A stretch of 49,517 bases of DNA from Microbacterium salitolerans (GTDB lineage: Bacteria; Actinomycetota; Actinomycetes; Actinomycetales; Microbacteriaceae). The stretch is taken from contig NZ_JAHKSH010000009.1 of NCBI RefSeq assembly GCF_019720895.1, positions 1 through 49,517 on the forward strand, read 5' to 3'. Under the pieces are notes generated by a model, which made no database searches, was not told the DNA's origin, and worked only from the letters and a program-made list of their open reading frames with translations. Of this stretch, positions 17,457 through 26,088 are shown piece after piece. How positions within the stretch are numbered: position 1 is the stretch's first letter; every line of letters begins with the position of its first letter. The position numbers were made by a program, and so were the translations under genes.

Positions 17457-18236
17457 TTGGCCGAGGTCGTCATCGTTCCCGATCGCGTCACCGCAGGCGG
17501 ACTCGTCGCCGACGAGATCGCCGCCCTCCTGCGTCGCCGCCCCGACGCGGTGCTCGGACTCGCGACCGGGTCGACGCCGCTTCCCGTCTATCAGGCGCTG
17601 CGCGCGCGACTGGAGGGCGTCGACACCTCGCAGGTGCGCGGCTTCGCCCTCGACGAATACATTGGCATCGACCCCGCACACCCCGAGTCGTACTCCTCCG
17701 TCATCGCGCGCGAGGTCGTCGAGCCGCTCGGGCTCGACCCCGCGCTGATCCGCACGCCTCCGGCGGACGACCCCGACATCGCGACGGCCGGCGAACGCTA
17801 CGACGACGCGATCCGCGCGGCGGGCGGCGTCGACATCCAGATCCTCGGCATCGGGACCGACGGCCACATCGGCTTCAACGAGCCCGGCTCGTCATTCGCC
17901 TCGCGCACTCGCGTCAAGACCCTCACGCGTCAGACGCGCGAGGACAACGCGCGCTTCTTCGACTCGATCGATGAGGTCCCGCGCCACTGCCTCACACAGG
18001 GCCTGGGCACGATCCTCGAGGCGCGGCACCTCGTGCTGCTCGCGTTCGGCGAGGGCAAGGCCGCGGCGATCGCGGGCGCCGTCGAAGGCCCCGTCACCGC
18101 CATGGTGCCCGGAACCGCGATCCAGCTGCACCCGCACGTCACGGTCATCGTCGACGAGGCGGCCGCGTCGAAGCTGCGGCTCGATCAGTACTACCGCGAC
18201 ACGTTCGACAACAAGCCCGCGTGGCAGGGGATCTGA
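17457..18236 (+). CDS. nagB: Glucosamine-6-phosphate deaminase
   Basis: Converts glucosamine 6-phosphate to fructose 6-phosphate and ammonia, in amino-sugar use or cell-wall turnover. 259 residues, the common length. ATGSTPLPVY phosphate loop, FALDEYIGI with the catalytic Asp, and GIGTDGHIGFNEPGSSF with active-site His/Glu region are all present. TTG start behind GGAGG with five bases spacing. It is not next to nagA in this window. Ends 9 bases from the convergent FAD oxidase. Confidence 0.96.
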   Translation: MAEVVIVPDRVTAGGLVADEIAALLRRRPDAVLGLATGSTPLPVYQALRARLEGVDTSQVRGFALDEYIGIDPAHPESYSSVIAREVVEPLGLDPALIRTPPADDPDIATAGERYDDAIRAAGGVDIQILGIGTDGHIGFNEPGSSFASRTRVKTLTRQTREDNARFFDSIDEVPRHCLTQGLGTILEARHLVLLAFGEGKAAAIAGAVEGPVTAMVPGTAIQLHPHVTVIVDEAAASKLRLDQYYRDTFDNKPAWQGI

Positions 18237-18245
18237 CGAGATCGG

Positions 18246-19643
18246 TCAGACGACGGGCGCGAACACCTTGCCGGGATTCAGCAGGTTGTGCGGGTCGAAG
18301 GCGGCCTTGATGTCGCGCTGCAGCCGCCACTGATCGTCGCCGAGCTCGTCGGCGAGCCACCGGCTCTTCAGGACGCCGACGCCGTGCTCACCCGTCAGCG
18401 TGCCGCCGAGGCGCACCGCCGCGCGAAACAGGTCGTCTGCGGCCGCCCACACGCGATCCGGCACCTCGTCTCCGTCGCCCTCGATGATGAAGTTCGGGTG
18501 CAGGTTTCCATCGCCCGCGTGGGCGACGGTCGGGATCGCGACGCCGTGCTCGCGTTCGATCGTCGCGATCTCGTCGAACATCGCCGCCATCTGCGAGCGG
18601 GGCACCGAGACGTCCTCGATCAGCGTGCGGCCGATCATCTCCATGGCGGGGTGCATGGCGCGCCGGATCCGCAGCAGCTCCTCGCCTCGCGCTCTGTCCC
18701 GCGTGAGCTCGACCTCGGCGCCGAGCGCCCGGAGCACCGCGGCGATCGCGTCGGCCTCCGCAGCTGATGCGGCCCCGTCCGTCTGGATCGTGAGCTGCGC
18801 AGCGCCCGCGACGGGATCGCCGAGCGCGAGCAGGCGGTGCGCGGCCGCGAGGCAGGCGGCGTCCATGAGCTCCATGATGGCGGGCTGGATGCCTGCCGCG
18901 GTGACGGCCGCGGACCCGACGGCGGCCGCGCGCACCGTGGGGAAGAGCGCCGTGACCGTGCAGTTGTCGCCGGGCGTGACGCGACGCAGCTTCAGCGTCG
19001 CGCCGACGATGACCCCGAGCGTGCCCTCGGAGCCGATCATGAGGCTCGTGACGTCGAGGCCCGTAACGCCCTTGACGCTGCGGTGGCCCATGCGGATCAG
19101 ACGACCGTCCGCGAGCACGACGTCGAGGCCGAGGACGGCATCGCGCGTCACGCCGTACTTCGCGCAGAGCAGCCCGCCGGCTCCCGTCGCGATGTTTCCG
19201 CCCACCGACGAGATGGCGCGGCTGGCGGGATCGGGCGCCCACCAGAGGTCGTGCTCCGCGAGCTGCTCGTTGAGAGCGGCGTTGAGGATCCCCGGCTCGA
19301 CGACCGCGAGCTGATCGGGGACGGAGACCTCGAGGATCCGCGTCATGCGCGCGAGGGACAGGGCGATCTCGCCCTCTCCGGCGGTGCCGCCGCCGGCGAG
19401 ACCCGACATCGCGCCCTGCGTCACGACCGGTGTCCCTGTGTCGCTCGCGATGCGCATCACATGCTGCACGTCATCGATCGACTCGGCGTGGACGACCGCC
19501 AGCGGGCGGCCCGTGGCGACGTGCCCCGATTTGTCGCGCCGTGCGGCGTCGAGCACGACGGGGTCGACCGTGACGCGGGGGCCAAGTGCCTCGGCGAGGC
19601 GATCGATGACGGAAAGAGAGACGGCGGCGCTGCGGTCGGGCAT
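18246..19643 (-). CDS. FAD-linked oxidase, GlcD/D-lactate dehydrogenase type
   Basis: 465-residue cytoplasmic flavoenzyme oxidising a 2-hydroxy acid such as glycolate or D-lactate. N-terminal FAD-binding 4 domain (about 35-215: PVVTQGAMSGLAGG and SSVGGNIATGAGGLLCAKYG) and C-terminal FAD-oxidase domain with the HAGDGNLHPNF and GEHGVGVLK motifs that hold the metal and substrate. ATG at 19643 is preferred over a much longer open frame, since TACCCT lies 7 bases before it and the upstream part would overlap the next gene. No iron-sulfur partner gene nearby. Confidence 0.93.
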   Translation of the reverse strand: MPDRSAAVSLSVIDRLAEALGPRVTVDPVVLDAARRDKSGHVATGRPLAVVHAESIDDVQHVMRIASDTGTPVVTQGAMSGLAGGGTAGEGEIALSLARMTRILEVSVPDQLAVVEPGILNAALNEQLAEHDLWWAPDPASRAISSVGGNIATGAGGLLCAKYGVTRDAVLGLDVVLADGRLIRMGHRSVKGVTGLDVTSLMIGSEGTLGVIVGATLKLRRVTPGDNCTVTALFPTVRAAAVGSAAVTAAGIQPAIMELMDAACLAAAHRLLALGDPVAGAAQLTIQTDGAASAAEADAIAAVLRALGAEVELTRDRARGEELLRIRRAMHPAMEMIGRTLIEDVSVPRSQMAAMFDEIATIEREHGVAIPTVAHAGDGNLHPNFIIEGDGDEVPDRVWAAADDLFRAAVRLGGTLTGEHGVGVLKSRWLADELGDDQWRLQRDIKAAFDPHNLLNPGKVFAPVV

Positions 19644-19650
19644 GCCCACC

Positions 19651-19656
19651 AGGGTA
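19651..19656 (-). promoter_or_regulatory. -10 box TACCCT of the FAD oxidase (leaderless)
   Basis: TACCCT then GGTGGGC then ATG. The 17 bases CTGGTGGGCATGCCCGA are identical to those at the start of the next gene upstream (YrdB-like). Confidence 0.55.
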
Positions 19657-19669
19657 TTGCCGGGTGGCG

Positions 19670-20035
19670 TCAGCGTCTGTCGCGGCGCCCCACGAGCACG
19701 CCGACGACGACGCAGAAGAGGCCGACGACGAGACCCGCCCACGGCAGCTCGAGCGCCCAGAGAGCGAGCGTCGCGCTCACGAAGATCAGCAGCTCGACGA
19801 GGGCGCGGACGAACGGGTGCACGCGGAGCATGGCCCGGGGGGAGACGAAGACCGCCCACACCAGGATCGCGAGGATCGGTGCGCCGAGGCCGAACGCGAT
19901 GCTCCACGGCAGAGGCCACGCGAGGAACCCCCAGAGCGCGAGGGACGCGACGGCGACGATCTCACTGAGGAGGCGGAGCACGTCGAGAGGCGTGATGCGG
20001 GGGCGCGAGACGCCGGCGACGGAGGTATCGGGCAT
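19670..20035 (-). CDS. YrdB-like (DUF2568) four-helix membrane protein
   Basis: 121 residues with four hydrophobic segments (about 24-42, 47-63, 77-95 and 100-116) and an Arg-rich end (GRRDRR). Resembles the YrdB/DUF2568 family of small membrane proteins of unknown function. The ATG at 20035 is chosen over a GTG two codons earlier because the TAGACT -10 box sits 7 bases ahead of it. Twenty-six bases from the FAD oxidase start on the same strand; the two carry near-identical start regions. Confidence 0.7.
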   Translation of the reverse strand: MPDTSVAGVSRPRITPLDVLRLLSEIVAVASLALWGFLAWPLPWSIAFGLGAPILAILVWAVFVSPRAMLRVHPFVRALVELLIFVSATLALWALELPWAGLVVGLFCVVVGVLVGRRDRR

Positions 20036-20042
20036 GCCCACC

Positions 20043-20048
20043 AGTCTA
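20043..20048 (-). promoter_or_regulatory. -10 box TAGACT of the YrdB-like gene (leaderless)
   Basis: TAGACTGGTGGGC immediately before the ATG at 20035. Confidence 0.55.
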
Positions 20049-20116
20049 CGAACCGCTTCCTCACGGATCCGTCCATGACGCCGGCCCCTGCGGATGCGCG
20101 GAATGCTCTCGATGAA

Positions 20117-20122
20117 TAGGCT
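20117..20122 (+). promoter_or_regulatory. -10 box TAGGCT of the flotillin gene
   Basis: TAGGCTGGGAGG 62 bases before the GTG start; leader of about 55 bases ends in AGGGGAGA. Confidence 0.5.
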
Positions 20123-20184
20123 GGGAGGATCCGCCGCGATCTGTCACCCGGGCAGGCGCGTGCGGTGCGAATCAGGGGAGAAAC

Positions 20185-21777
20185 GTGGGTGGATTCTTTG
20201 CCGCCATCGGTGGCGTGGGGATCGTCATCGGGCTGGTCATCCTGTTGGTGGTCGCCGCGATCGTCGGGCTCATCGTCCTGCTGCTGATGCGCGCCTGGTA
20301 CAAGGTCGCGCGCGCCGATGAGGCACTCGTCGTCGTCGGTCGAAAGCAGAAGAAGTCCGACGGGCTGACATCGAGCATCTCGGTGATCCGCGGCGGCGGA
20401 GCGGTCGTCAACCCGATCACGCAGCGCGCCGAGACGCTGTCGCTGCGCGCACGCCAGATCATGGTGCAGCCGACGGCGCAGTCGATCCAGGGCGTGACGG
20501 TCGATGTGACGGGGGTCGCGCTGGTCAAGGTCGGCTCCGACAACGAGTCCATCGCCCGCGCGGCCGAGCGCTTCGTCTCGCAGGACAAGGCCATCGAGGT
20601 CTTCACGACCGAGCAGCTCGAGGGTGCGCTCCGCGGCGTCGTCGCGACGCTGTCGGTCGAGCAGCTCATGCGCGATCGTCAGGAGCTCAGCGACCAGATC
20701 GCCACGCTCATCAAGAGCGACCTGGAGGAGCAGGGCCTCGTGCTCGACAGCTTCCAGATCCAGGGGATCACCGACGAGAACGGCTACGTCCACGCCCTCG
20801 GCGCCGAGGAGGTCTCGAAGGTCAAGCGCCAGGCCGAGATCGCTCGCATCGACGCGGAGCGTCAGATCAAGGCCCGCGAGATCTCGACGAGCGAAGAGAC
20901 GCTGATCGAGCAGACGCAGTACGACAAGAACCAGGCGGCCGCGGCCGCCGACGTCGGCGAGGCCCGTGCCGAGGCCGAGCAGGCGGAGGCCCTGGCGCGT
21001 GCGCGTGCCGAGCAGGGCGTGCTCATGCAGCAGGCCGACAACAAGCAGGCCCAGCTCGACGCCGACGTCAAGCGCGTCGCCGACGCCTCGCAGTACGAGG
21101 AGCAGAAGAAGGCCGACGCGCGCGCCTACTCGCGGGTCAAGGACGCGGAGGCCGCCGCCGATGTGCAGCGCCGCGAGGCCGACATCAACGAGTACGAGCT
21201 CCAGAAGAAGGCCGACGCCGACGCGTACTCGCAGATCAAGGCGGCGGAGGCAGACGCGCAGAAGGCCGAGCGCAAGGCCGAGGCCATTCGCGTGCAGGCC
21301 GAGGCCGACGCCGACGCGGCGCGCGCCAAGGCGCAGGCGGAAGCCGACGCGATCCGTCTCGCCGGTGAGGCGAGGGCCGCGGCGATCGAGGCGGAGGCCG
21401 AGGCGCTGAAGCTCAACCAGGACGCCGTGCTCGCGCAGCGTTCGCTCGACGTCCTGGTGCCGATGATGACCGAGTTCGCGAAGGGATACGGCAACGTCGG
21501 CAACGTCACGGTGCTCTCCTCCGGATCCAGCGAAGGCGGAGCGACGGCCCACATGGCCGGCGAAGCCGCCATGGGCATGCGCGCCATGTTCGACACGGTG
21601 CGCGAGACCACGGGCATCGACCTGTCGAGCGTGCTCCAGGGCAACGCCATGGGCCGAGGCATCGCGACCGGCCAGCAGCAGGCGCAGGGCGACCAGCAGG
21701 CGCAGGGCGATCAGCAGGCGTCCGCGCCCCGCGCTCCCGCGCCGGCGGAAGCCTCCTCGGACCCCGCCGAGGGCTGA
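20185..21777 (+). CDS. Flotillin/SPFH domain membrane protein
   Basis: 530 residues. One N-terminal membrane helix (about 8-35), an SPFH/Band 7 domain (about 37-215), then a long Ala/Glu/Lys-rich coiled coil (about 215-420) and a flexible Gln/Ala tail. Flotillins organise membrane microdomains. In the coiled coil the segment starting QKKADARAYS (307) is repeated as QKKADADAYS (340): period 33 residues, that is three 11-residue turns. The tail repeats AQGDQQ (about 500-511). GTG start behind GGGGAGA. Stands alone, convergent with the next gene; no NfeD partner is seen. Confidence 0.92.
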   Translation: MGGFFAAIGGVGIVIGLVILLVVAAIVGLIVLLLMRAWYKVARADEALVVVGRKQKKSDGLTSSISVIRGGGAVVNPITQRAETLSLRARQIMVQPTAQSIQGVTVDVTGVALVKVGSDNESIARAAERFVSQDKAIEVFTTEQLEGALRGVVATLSVEQLMRDRQELSDQIATLIKSDLEEQGLVLDSFQIQGITDENGYVHALGAEEVSKVKRQAEIARIDAERQIKAREISTSEETLIEQTQYDKNQAAAAADVGEARAEAEQAEALARARAEQGVLMQQADNKQAQLDADVKRVADASQYEEQKKADARAYSRVKDAEAAADVQRREADINEYELQKKADADAYSQIKAAEADAQKAERKAEAIRVQAEADADAARAKAQAEADAIRLAGEARAAAIEAEAEALKLNQDAVLAQRSLDVLVPMMTEFAKGYGNVGNVTVLSSGSSEGGATAHMAGEAAMGMRAMFDTVRETTGIDLSSVLQGNAMGRGIATGQQQAQGDQQAQGDQQASAPRAPAPAEASSDPAEG

Positions 21778-21787
21778 CGCCTCGCAC

Positions 21788-21847
21788 GACGACGGCGGCC
21801 TCGCACGATCCACGGATCGAGCGGGGCCGCCGTCGTCTGCGTCAGCG
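21788..21847. terminator. Terminator between convergent flotillin and oxidoreductase genes
   Basis: A 13-bp stem (21788-21800 with 21835-21847) with a smaller CGATC/GATCG hairpin in its loop; it overlaps the last codons of the minus-strand gene by six bases. Confidence 0.7.
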
Positions 21848-22816
21848 CGTGAAGTCGACCACGATCTTTCCTCGGACGTCGCCGGCTTCGAGGCGCTCGT
21901 AGCCCGTGCGGATCTCGTCGAATGCGATGGTGTCGAACTGCGGACGCACGCCGGTGCGCTCGACCGTGCGGAGCATGGCGTCGAACTCGGTGCGCGTGCA
22001 GCCGGTCGAGCCGATGATGCTGAGCTGCTGGAAGAAGATGCGCTGGATCTCGCTGGGCGCCATGCCTCCGGTCGTCGCGCCGCACGTCGTGATGACGCCG
22101 CCCGGGCGCACCGCGCGGAGCGAGTGCCGCCACGTGGCGTCGCCGACCGTGTCGACGACGACATCGACCTTCTCGGGCAGCCGGGCGCCCGATTCGAACG
22201 CGGCGTGGGCGCCCTGCGCGAGAGCGAAGGCGCGCTTCTCCTCCGTGCGCGCGGTCGCGTAGACCGTGGCGCCGGCGGCCGACGCGAGGGCGATGCTCGC
22301 GCTGGCGACGCCGCCCGCGCCGCCCTGCACGAGGACGCGATCGCCCGGCTTCACGCCGGCGCGCGTGAACAGCATGCGGTACGCCGTGCCCCACACGATC
22401 CCGAGGCACGCGGCCTCCGCGAACGAGAGGGACGCCGGCTTGTCGACGACCATCTGGTCGGGCACGACGAGCTCGTCGGCGAGGCCGCCGTCGAAGTGCT
22501 CGCTGAGGATCCCGCGCCGCGGATCGAACGTCTCGTCGCCGCCTCCGCGCGCCGGATCCCCCCACACGGGGAACACGACGACCTCGCGACCGTCGTCGGT
22601 CACGCCGGCCGCATCGCACCCGAGGATCACGGGGATCCGCTCGGCGGGGTGCCCGACGCCCTTGAGCGTCCAGACGTCGTGGGGATTGAGCGACGCGGCG
22701 TGCACTCGCAGCCGCGTCCATCCGTCGCGCGGCTCGGGGCGCGCATGGTCGGCGTCGAGTGCGAGGCCCGAAAGCGGATCTTCGGCGGACTGCGAGATGG
22801 CGACGGCTGCGCGCAT
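21842..22816 (-). CDS. Quinone oxidoreductase-like MDR family dehydrogenase
   Basis: 324 residues of the medium-chain dehydrogenase/reductase family: GroES-like N-terminus (about 20-130) and Rossmann domain with VLVQGGAGGVASASI (about 162-176). The zinc-type GHE motif is replaced by GCDAAG and the catalytic Cys/His set is missing, so it is the zinc-free NADPH:quinone reductase type, not a true alcohol dehydrogenase. ATG behind GAAGGAG; the longer open frame that runs into recQ is an artefact. It lies 40 bases after the recQ stop on the same strand. Confidence 0.87.
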   Translation of the reverse strand: MRAAVAISQSAEDPLSGLALDADHARPEPRDGWTRLRVHAASLNPHDVWTLKGVGHPAERIPVILGCDAAGVTDDGREVVVFPVWGDPARGGGDETFDPRRGILSEHFDGGLADELVVPDQMVVDKPASLSFAEAACLGIVWGTAYRMLFTRAGVKPGDRVLVQGGAGGVASASIALASAAGATVYATARTEEKRAFALAQGAHAAFESGARLPEKVDVVVDTVGDATWRHSLRAVRPGGVITTCGATTGGMAPSEIQRIFFQQLSIIGSTGCTRTEFDAMLRTVERTGVRPQFDTIAFDEIRTGYERLEAGDVRGKIVVDFTR

Positions 22817-22856
22817 AGGGGGCTCCTTCGGGGATCGAGATCGATTGCGACGTGCG

Positions 22857-24950
22857 TCAGGCGCGGAGGGCGAGGGCGAACGGCAGGACGGCGGTCGCGC
22901 CGGCGCGCCGCAGCTCGCGGGCGGCGATCGTCGATGTCCAGCGGCTGTCGACGAGATCGTCGATGAGGAGGACGGGACCCTTCGGCATCTCGATGTCGTC
23001 GGCGGAGAACCGGCCGTGCAGGTCGGCGACGCGGAAGGCGCTGTTGCCGCCGGGCCGCGGAGCGGGCGCGGCGGGGTCGAGCGTGAGGGCTCCCAGGAAG
23101 GGGAGACGCCCGATGCGGGAGATGCCCTCGGCGAGCGACCGGACGAGTGCGGGACGGGTGCGGGACGGCACGGATGCGATCGCGACGGGGCGCTCGTCCC
23201 AGCCCCATTCGGCGAGCACGCGCACGCACGCGTCGAGAAGGCGCGGGGGGACGTCCTGATCGGGCGCGGCCGGGGCGAACAGCTCACGCAGCGGACCGCC
23301 CCAGCCGAGATCGGTGAGGCGCGCGAGCGCGCGCCCCGGTGACGCCTGCGCCTCTGCGGGGATCCGCCCCTTGAGCGGCACGCCGAGGCGGTCGAGGCCC
23401 GTCGGCCACTGTCGTCGCGGCTCGATCGGGACGCCGACGCGATCGATCGCCGACGCGGCTGCGGTCGTCGACTCCTGGACGACGTCGGCCGTGAGCCACG
23501 AGCCGGCGCAGTTGTCGCAGCGACCACAGGGCACGGCCGTCTCGTCGTCGAGTCGGCGCTGAAGGAACTCCATACGGCAGTCGCTCGTCTGCTCGTACGC
23601 GAGCATGTCGTTCTGCTCGGCGCGTCGCTCGTCGGCGATACGGCCGTATCGCTCGGCGTCGTATGCCCACGCCTCGCCCGTCGAGGTCCACCCTCCCTTC
23701 ACGCGCTGGACCGCGCCGTCGACATCGAGCACTTTGAGGAGGAGCTCGAGACGTGTGCGGCGGATGTCGACGATCGTCTCGAGCGCTGCGGTCGACAGCG
23801 GAGCGCTCGATTCGCCGAGCGCTGACAGCACGCGCTCCGCGCGCTCCTGATCGGGCATCGACGCCGTCGCGAAGTAGTGCCAGATATCGGCGTCCTCCGG
23901 TCCCGGCAGCAGGACCACATCAGCGGACTCGGTGGCGCGCCCGGCGCGCCCGACCTGCTGGTAGTACGCCACGGGGGAGGACGGCGCGCCGAGGTGCAGG
24001 ACGAAGCCGAGATCGGGCTTGTCGAACCCCATGCCGAGCGCGCTCGTCGCGACGAGCGCCTTGACCTGGTTGCCTTTCAGCAGGCTCTCGGACTCCTCGC
24101 GCTCGTCGGCGTCGCTCTGTCCCGTGTAGGCGCGCACCTCGTGCCCGTGCTCGCGCAGCAGCTGCGCCGTGTCGACCGCGGCCGACACCGTGAGGGTGTA
24201 GATGATGCCGGAACCGGGCAGCTCGTCGAGGTGACTCAGGAGCCAGGCCAGGCGCGCCGTGGCGTCGGGAAGGGTCAGGACGCTCAGGCGCAGCGACGAA
24301 CGCGCCAGCGGGCCGCGGATCGTCGTGACCTCGTCGGCGCCCAGCTGATCGACCACGTCGGCGACGACGCGAGAGTTGGCGGTCGCCGTCGTGGCGAGTA
24401 CGGGCACGCCCGCCGGCATCTGCGCGATGAGGTCGCGCAGGCGGCGGTAGTCGGGGCGGAAGTCATGGCCCCAGTCGCTGATGCAGTGCGCTTCGTCGAC
24501 CACGAGCATGCCGATGCGTCGCACGAGCGCGGGGAGCTGCGCGTCGCGGAACGTCGGGTTGTTCAGTCGTTCGGGGGAGACGAGGAGCACGTCGACCTCG
24601 TCGGCGTCGAGGCGCGCACGCACGTCGTTCCACTCGTGCGCGTTCGTCGAGTTGATCGCGACGGCGCGCACACCCGCGCGCTCGGCGGCCTGGATCTGGT
24701 CGCGCATGAGGGCGATGAGCGGAGACACGAGGATCGTCGGCCCCGCGCCCTGGGCACGCAGGAGCGCCGTCGCCACGAAGTACACGGCGGACTTGCCCCA
24801 ACCTGTGCGCTGCACGACGAGCGCGCGTCGCCGAGCGCCGACGAGCGCGTCGATCGCCTCGAACTGTCCCTCGTGGAACGTGGCGTCATCGCGGCCGACG
24901 AGACGCCGAAGCGCGTCGAGTGCGGCGGTGCGGAGGGAGTCGTCCGTCAT
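22857..24950 (-). CDS. recQ: RecQ-type DNA helicase with C-terminal phosphoribosyltransferase-like domain
   Basis: 697 residues. SF2 helicase core: Walker A TGWGKS (49-54), DEAH box (152-155) with the RecQ aromatic loop after it (CISDWGHDFRPDYRRL), and motif VI QQVGRAGR (331-338). The zinc Cys set is C458, C475, C478, C481. Instead of an HRDC domain the protein ends in about 150 residues resembling a ComF-type phosphoribosyltransferase: ASVPSRTRPALVRSLAEGI (592-610) and the PRPP-loop-like VLLIDDLVDSRWTST (660-674). The helicase part is certain; the tail assignment is from motif shape. ATG start with no clear ribosome binding site. Confidence 0.92.
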   Translation of the reverse strand: MTDDSLRTAALDALRRLVGRDDATFHEGQFEAIDALVGARRRALVVQRTGWGKSAVYFVATALLRAQGAGPTILVSPLIALMRDQIQAAERAGVRAVAINSTNAHEWNDVRARLDADEVDVLLVSPERLNNPTFRDAQLPALVRRIGMLVVDEAHCISDWGHDFRPDYRRLRDLIAQMPAGVPVLATTATANSRVVADVVDQLGADEVTTIRGPLARSSLRLSVLTLPDATARLAWLLSHLDELPGSGIIYTLTVSAAVDTAQLLREHGHEVRAYTGQSDADEREESESLLKGNQVKALVATSALGMGFDKPDLGFVLHLGAPSSPVAYYQQVGRAGRATESADVVLLPGPEDADIWHYFATASMPDQERAERVLSALGESSAPLSTAALETIVDIRRTRLELLLKVLDVDGAVQRVKGGWTSTGEAWAYDAERYGRIADERRAEQNDMLAYEQTSDCRMEFLQRRLDDETAVPCGRCDNCAGSWLTADVVQESTTAAASAIDRVGVPIEPRRQWPTGLDRLGVPLKGRIPAEAQASPGRALARLTDLGWGGPLRELFAPAAPDQDVPPRLLDACVRVLAEWGWDERPVAIASVPSRTRPALVRSLAEGISRIGRLPFLGALTLDPAAPAPRPGGNSAFRVADLHGRFSADDIEMPKGPVLLIDDLVDSRWTSTIAARELRRAGATAVLPFALALRA

Positions 24951-25001
24951 TCCGTCAGTCTGTCAGCGACGTGCCGAGGGGCGGCGGGGAACGTCTCTGC
25001 G

Positions 25002-25991
25002 TCACCAGCGATCGTGCACCTGCGGCCGGATCTTCTCGTCGTAGAGCGCGCGCACGTCGTCCAGGAACGATGTCGGGAGCGGATCCACGTCGGCGGCCGC
25101 CGCGTTGCCGCGCGCCTGTGCCGCGTTGCGCGCGCCGGGGATCACCGTCGTGACGCCGGACTGCTGGACCACCCACGCGAGAGCGGCTGCGGAGGGCTCG
25201 ACGCCGATCTCCCGCGCGAGGGCGGAGAAATCGGCCGCCGCCTCGACGCCGGTCGCGAAGGGGACGCCCGCGAACGTCTCGCCCACGTCGAATGCGGAGC
25301 CGTCGCGGTTGAAGGTGCGGTGGTCGTCGGGCGCGAAGGTCGTGTCGGCCGTGTAGCGACCCGACAGCAGGCCGCTCGCGAGCGGCACGCGCGCGATCAC
25401 GCCGACGCCGGCCTGCTCGGCGGCGGGCAGCACGCGTTCGAGCGGCTTCTGCCGGAACGCGTTGAGGATGATCTGCACGCTCGCGACGTGCGGGCGCTCG
25501 ATCGCTGAGAGCGCCTGGTCGCACGTCTCGACACTGACGCCGTACGCCGAGATCGCGCCCTCGTCGACGAGGGCGTCGAGGTCGTCGAAGACGTTATCGG
25601 AGGCGAACACGGCGTCCGTCGGGCAGTGCAGCTGGACGAGGTCGAGTGTGTCGACATCGAGATTGCGGCGCGAGCGGTCGGTCCAGTCGCGGAACGCATC
25701 GAGCGACGCGTACCGCAGCGATGGCTCGGGCGCGCGGCGGATCATCTTCGTCGCGACCGTGCCGTCCCATTCGGGGTTCGCGCGCCGCCAGGAGGCGATG
25801 CGCTGCTCGCTGCGGCCGTCGCCGTAGACGTCGGCCGTGTCGAGGAACGTCACGCCCTGACCTGCGGCTTCGTCGAGGACGTCGAGAGCCGCGAGCTCAT
25901 CGACCGAGCCCCAGTCTCCGCCGAGCTGCCACGTGCCGAGTCCGACGACCGACACCTCGCGCGCCGTCCGCCCCAGGATCCGTTGTTCCAC
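25002..25991 (-). CDS. Aldo/keto reductase
   Basis: 329 residues, (beta/alpha)8 NADPH-dependent oxidoreductase of the YhdN/AKR11-13 style. The catalytic tetrad is visible: Asp and Tyr in FLDTADVYGDGRSE (about 49-62), Lys in TVATKM (about 80-85) and His in LVQLHCPTD. GTG start behind GAGGAG. A TAGGCT -10 box lies about 30 bases upstream. Substrate unknown. Divergent from the radical SAM gene. Confidence 0.92.
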   Translation of the reverse strand: MEQRILGRTAREVSVVGLGTWQLGGDWGSVDELAALDVLDEAAGQGVTFLDTADVYGDGRSEQRIASWRRANPEWDGTVATKMIRRAPEPSLRYASLDAFRDWTDRSRRNLDVDTLDLVQLHCPTDAVFASDNVFDDLDALVDEGAISAYGVSVETCDQALSAIERPHVASVQIILNAFRQKPLERVLPAAEQAGVGVIARVPLASGLLSGRYTADTTFAPDDHRTFNRDGSAFDVGETFAGVPFATGVEAAADFSALAREIGVEPSAAALAWVVQQSGVTTVIPGARNAAQARGNAAAADVDPLPTSFLDDVRALYDEKIRPQVHDRW

Positions 25992-26020
25992 AGTCGCTCC
26001 TCGTCGTCGATGTGTGGGTC

Positions 26021-26026
26021 AGCCTA
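26021..26026 (-). promoter_or_regulatory. -10 box TAGGCT of the aldo/keto reductase gene
   Basis: TAGGCTGACC on the minus strand, 29 bases before the GTG start, leaving a leader of about 23 bases with GAGGAG. Confidence 0.5.
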
Positions 26027-26088
26027 ACGACCGCTCGACCGCGCCGGGCGCGGTTGACTTTGAATCGAAGATATGTTCGAATGTCGGC

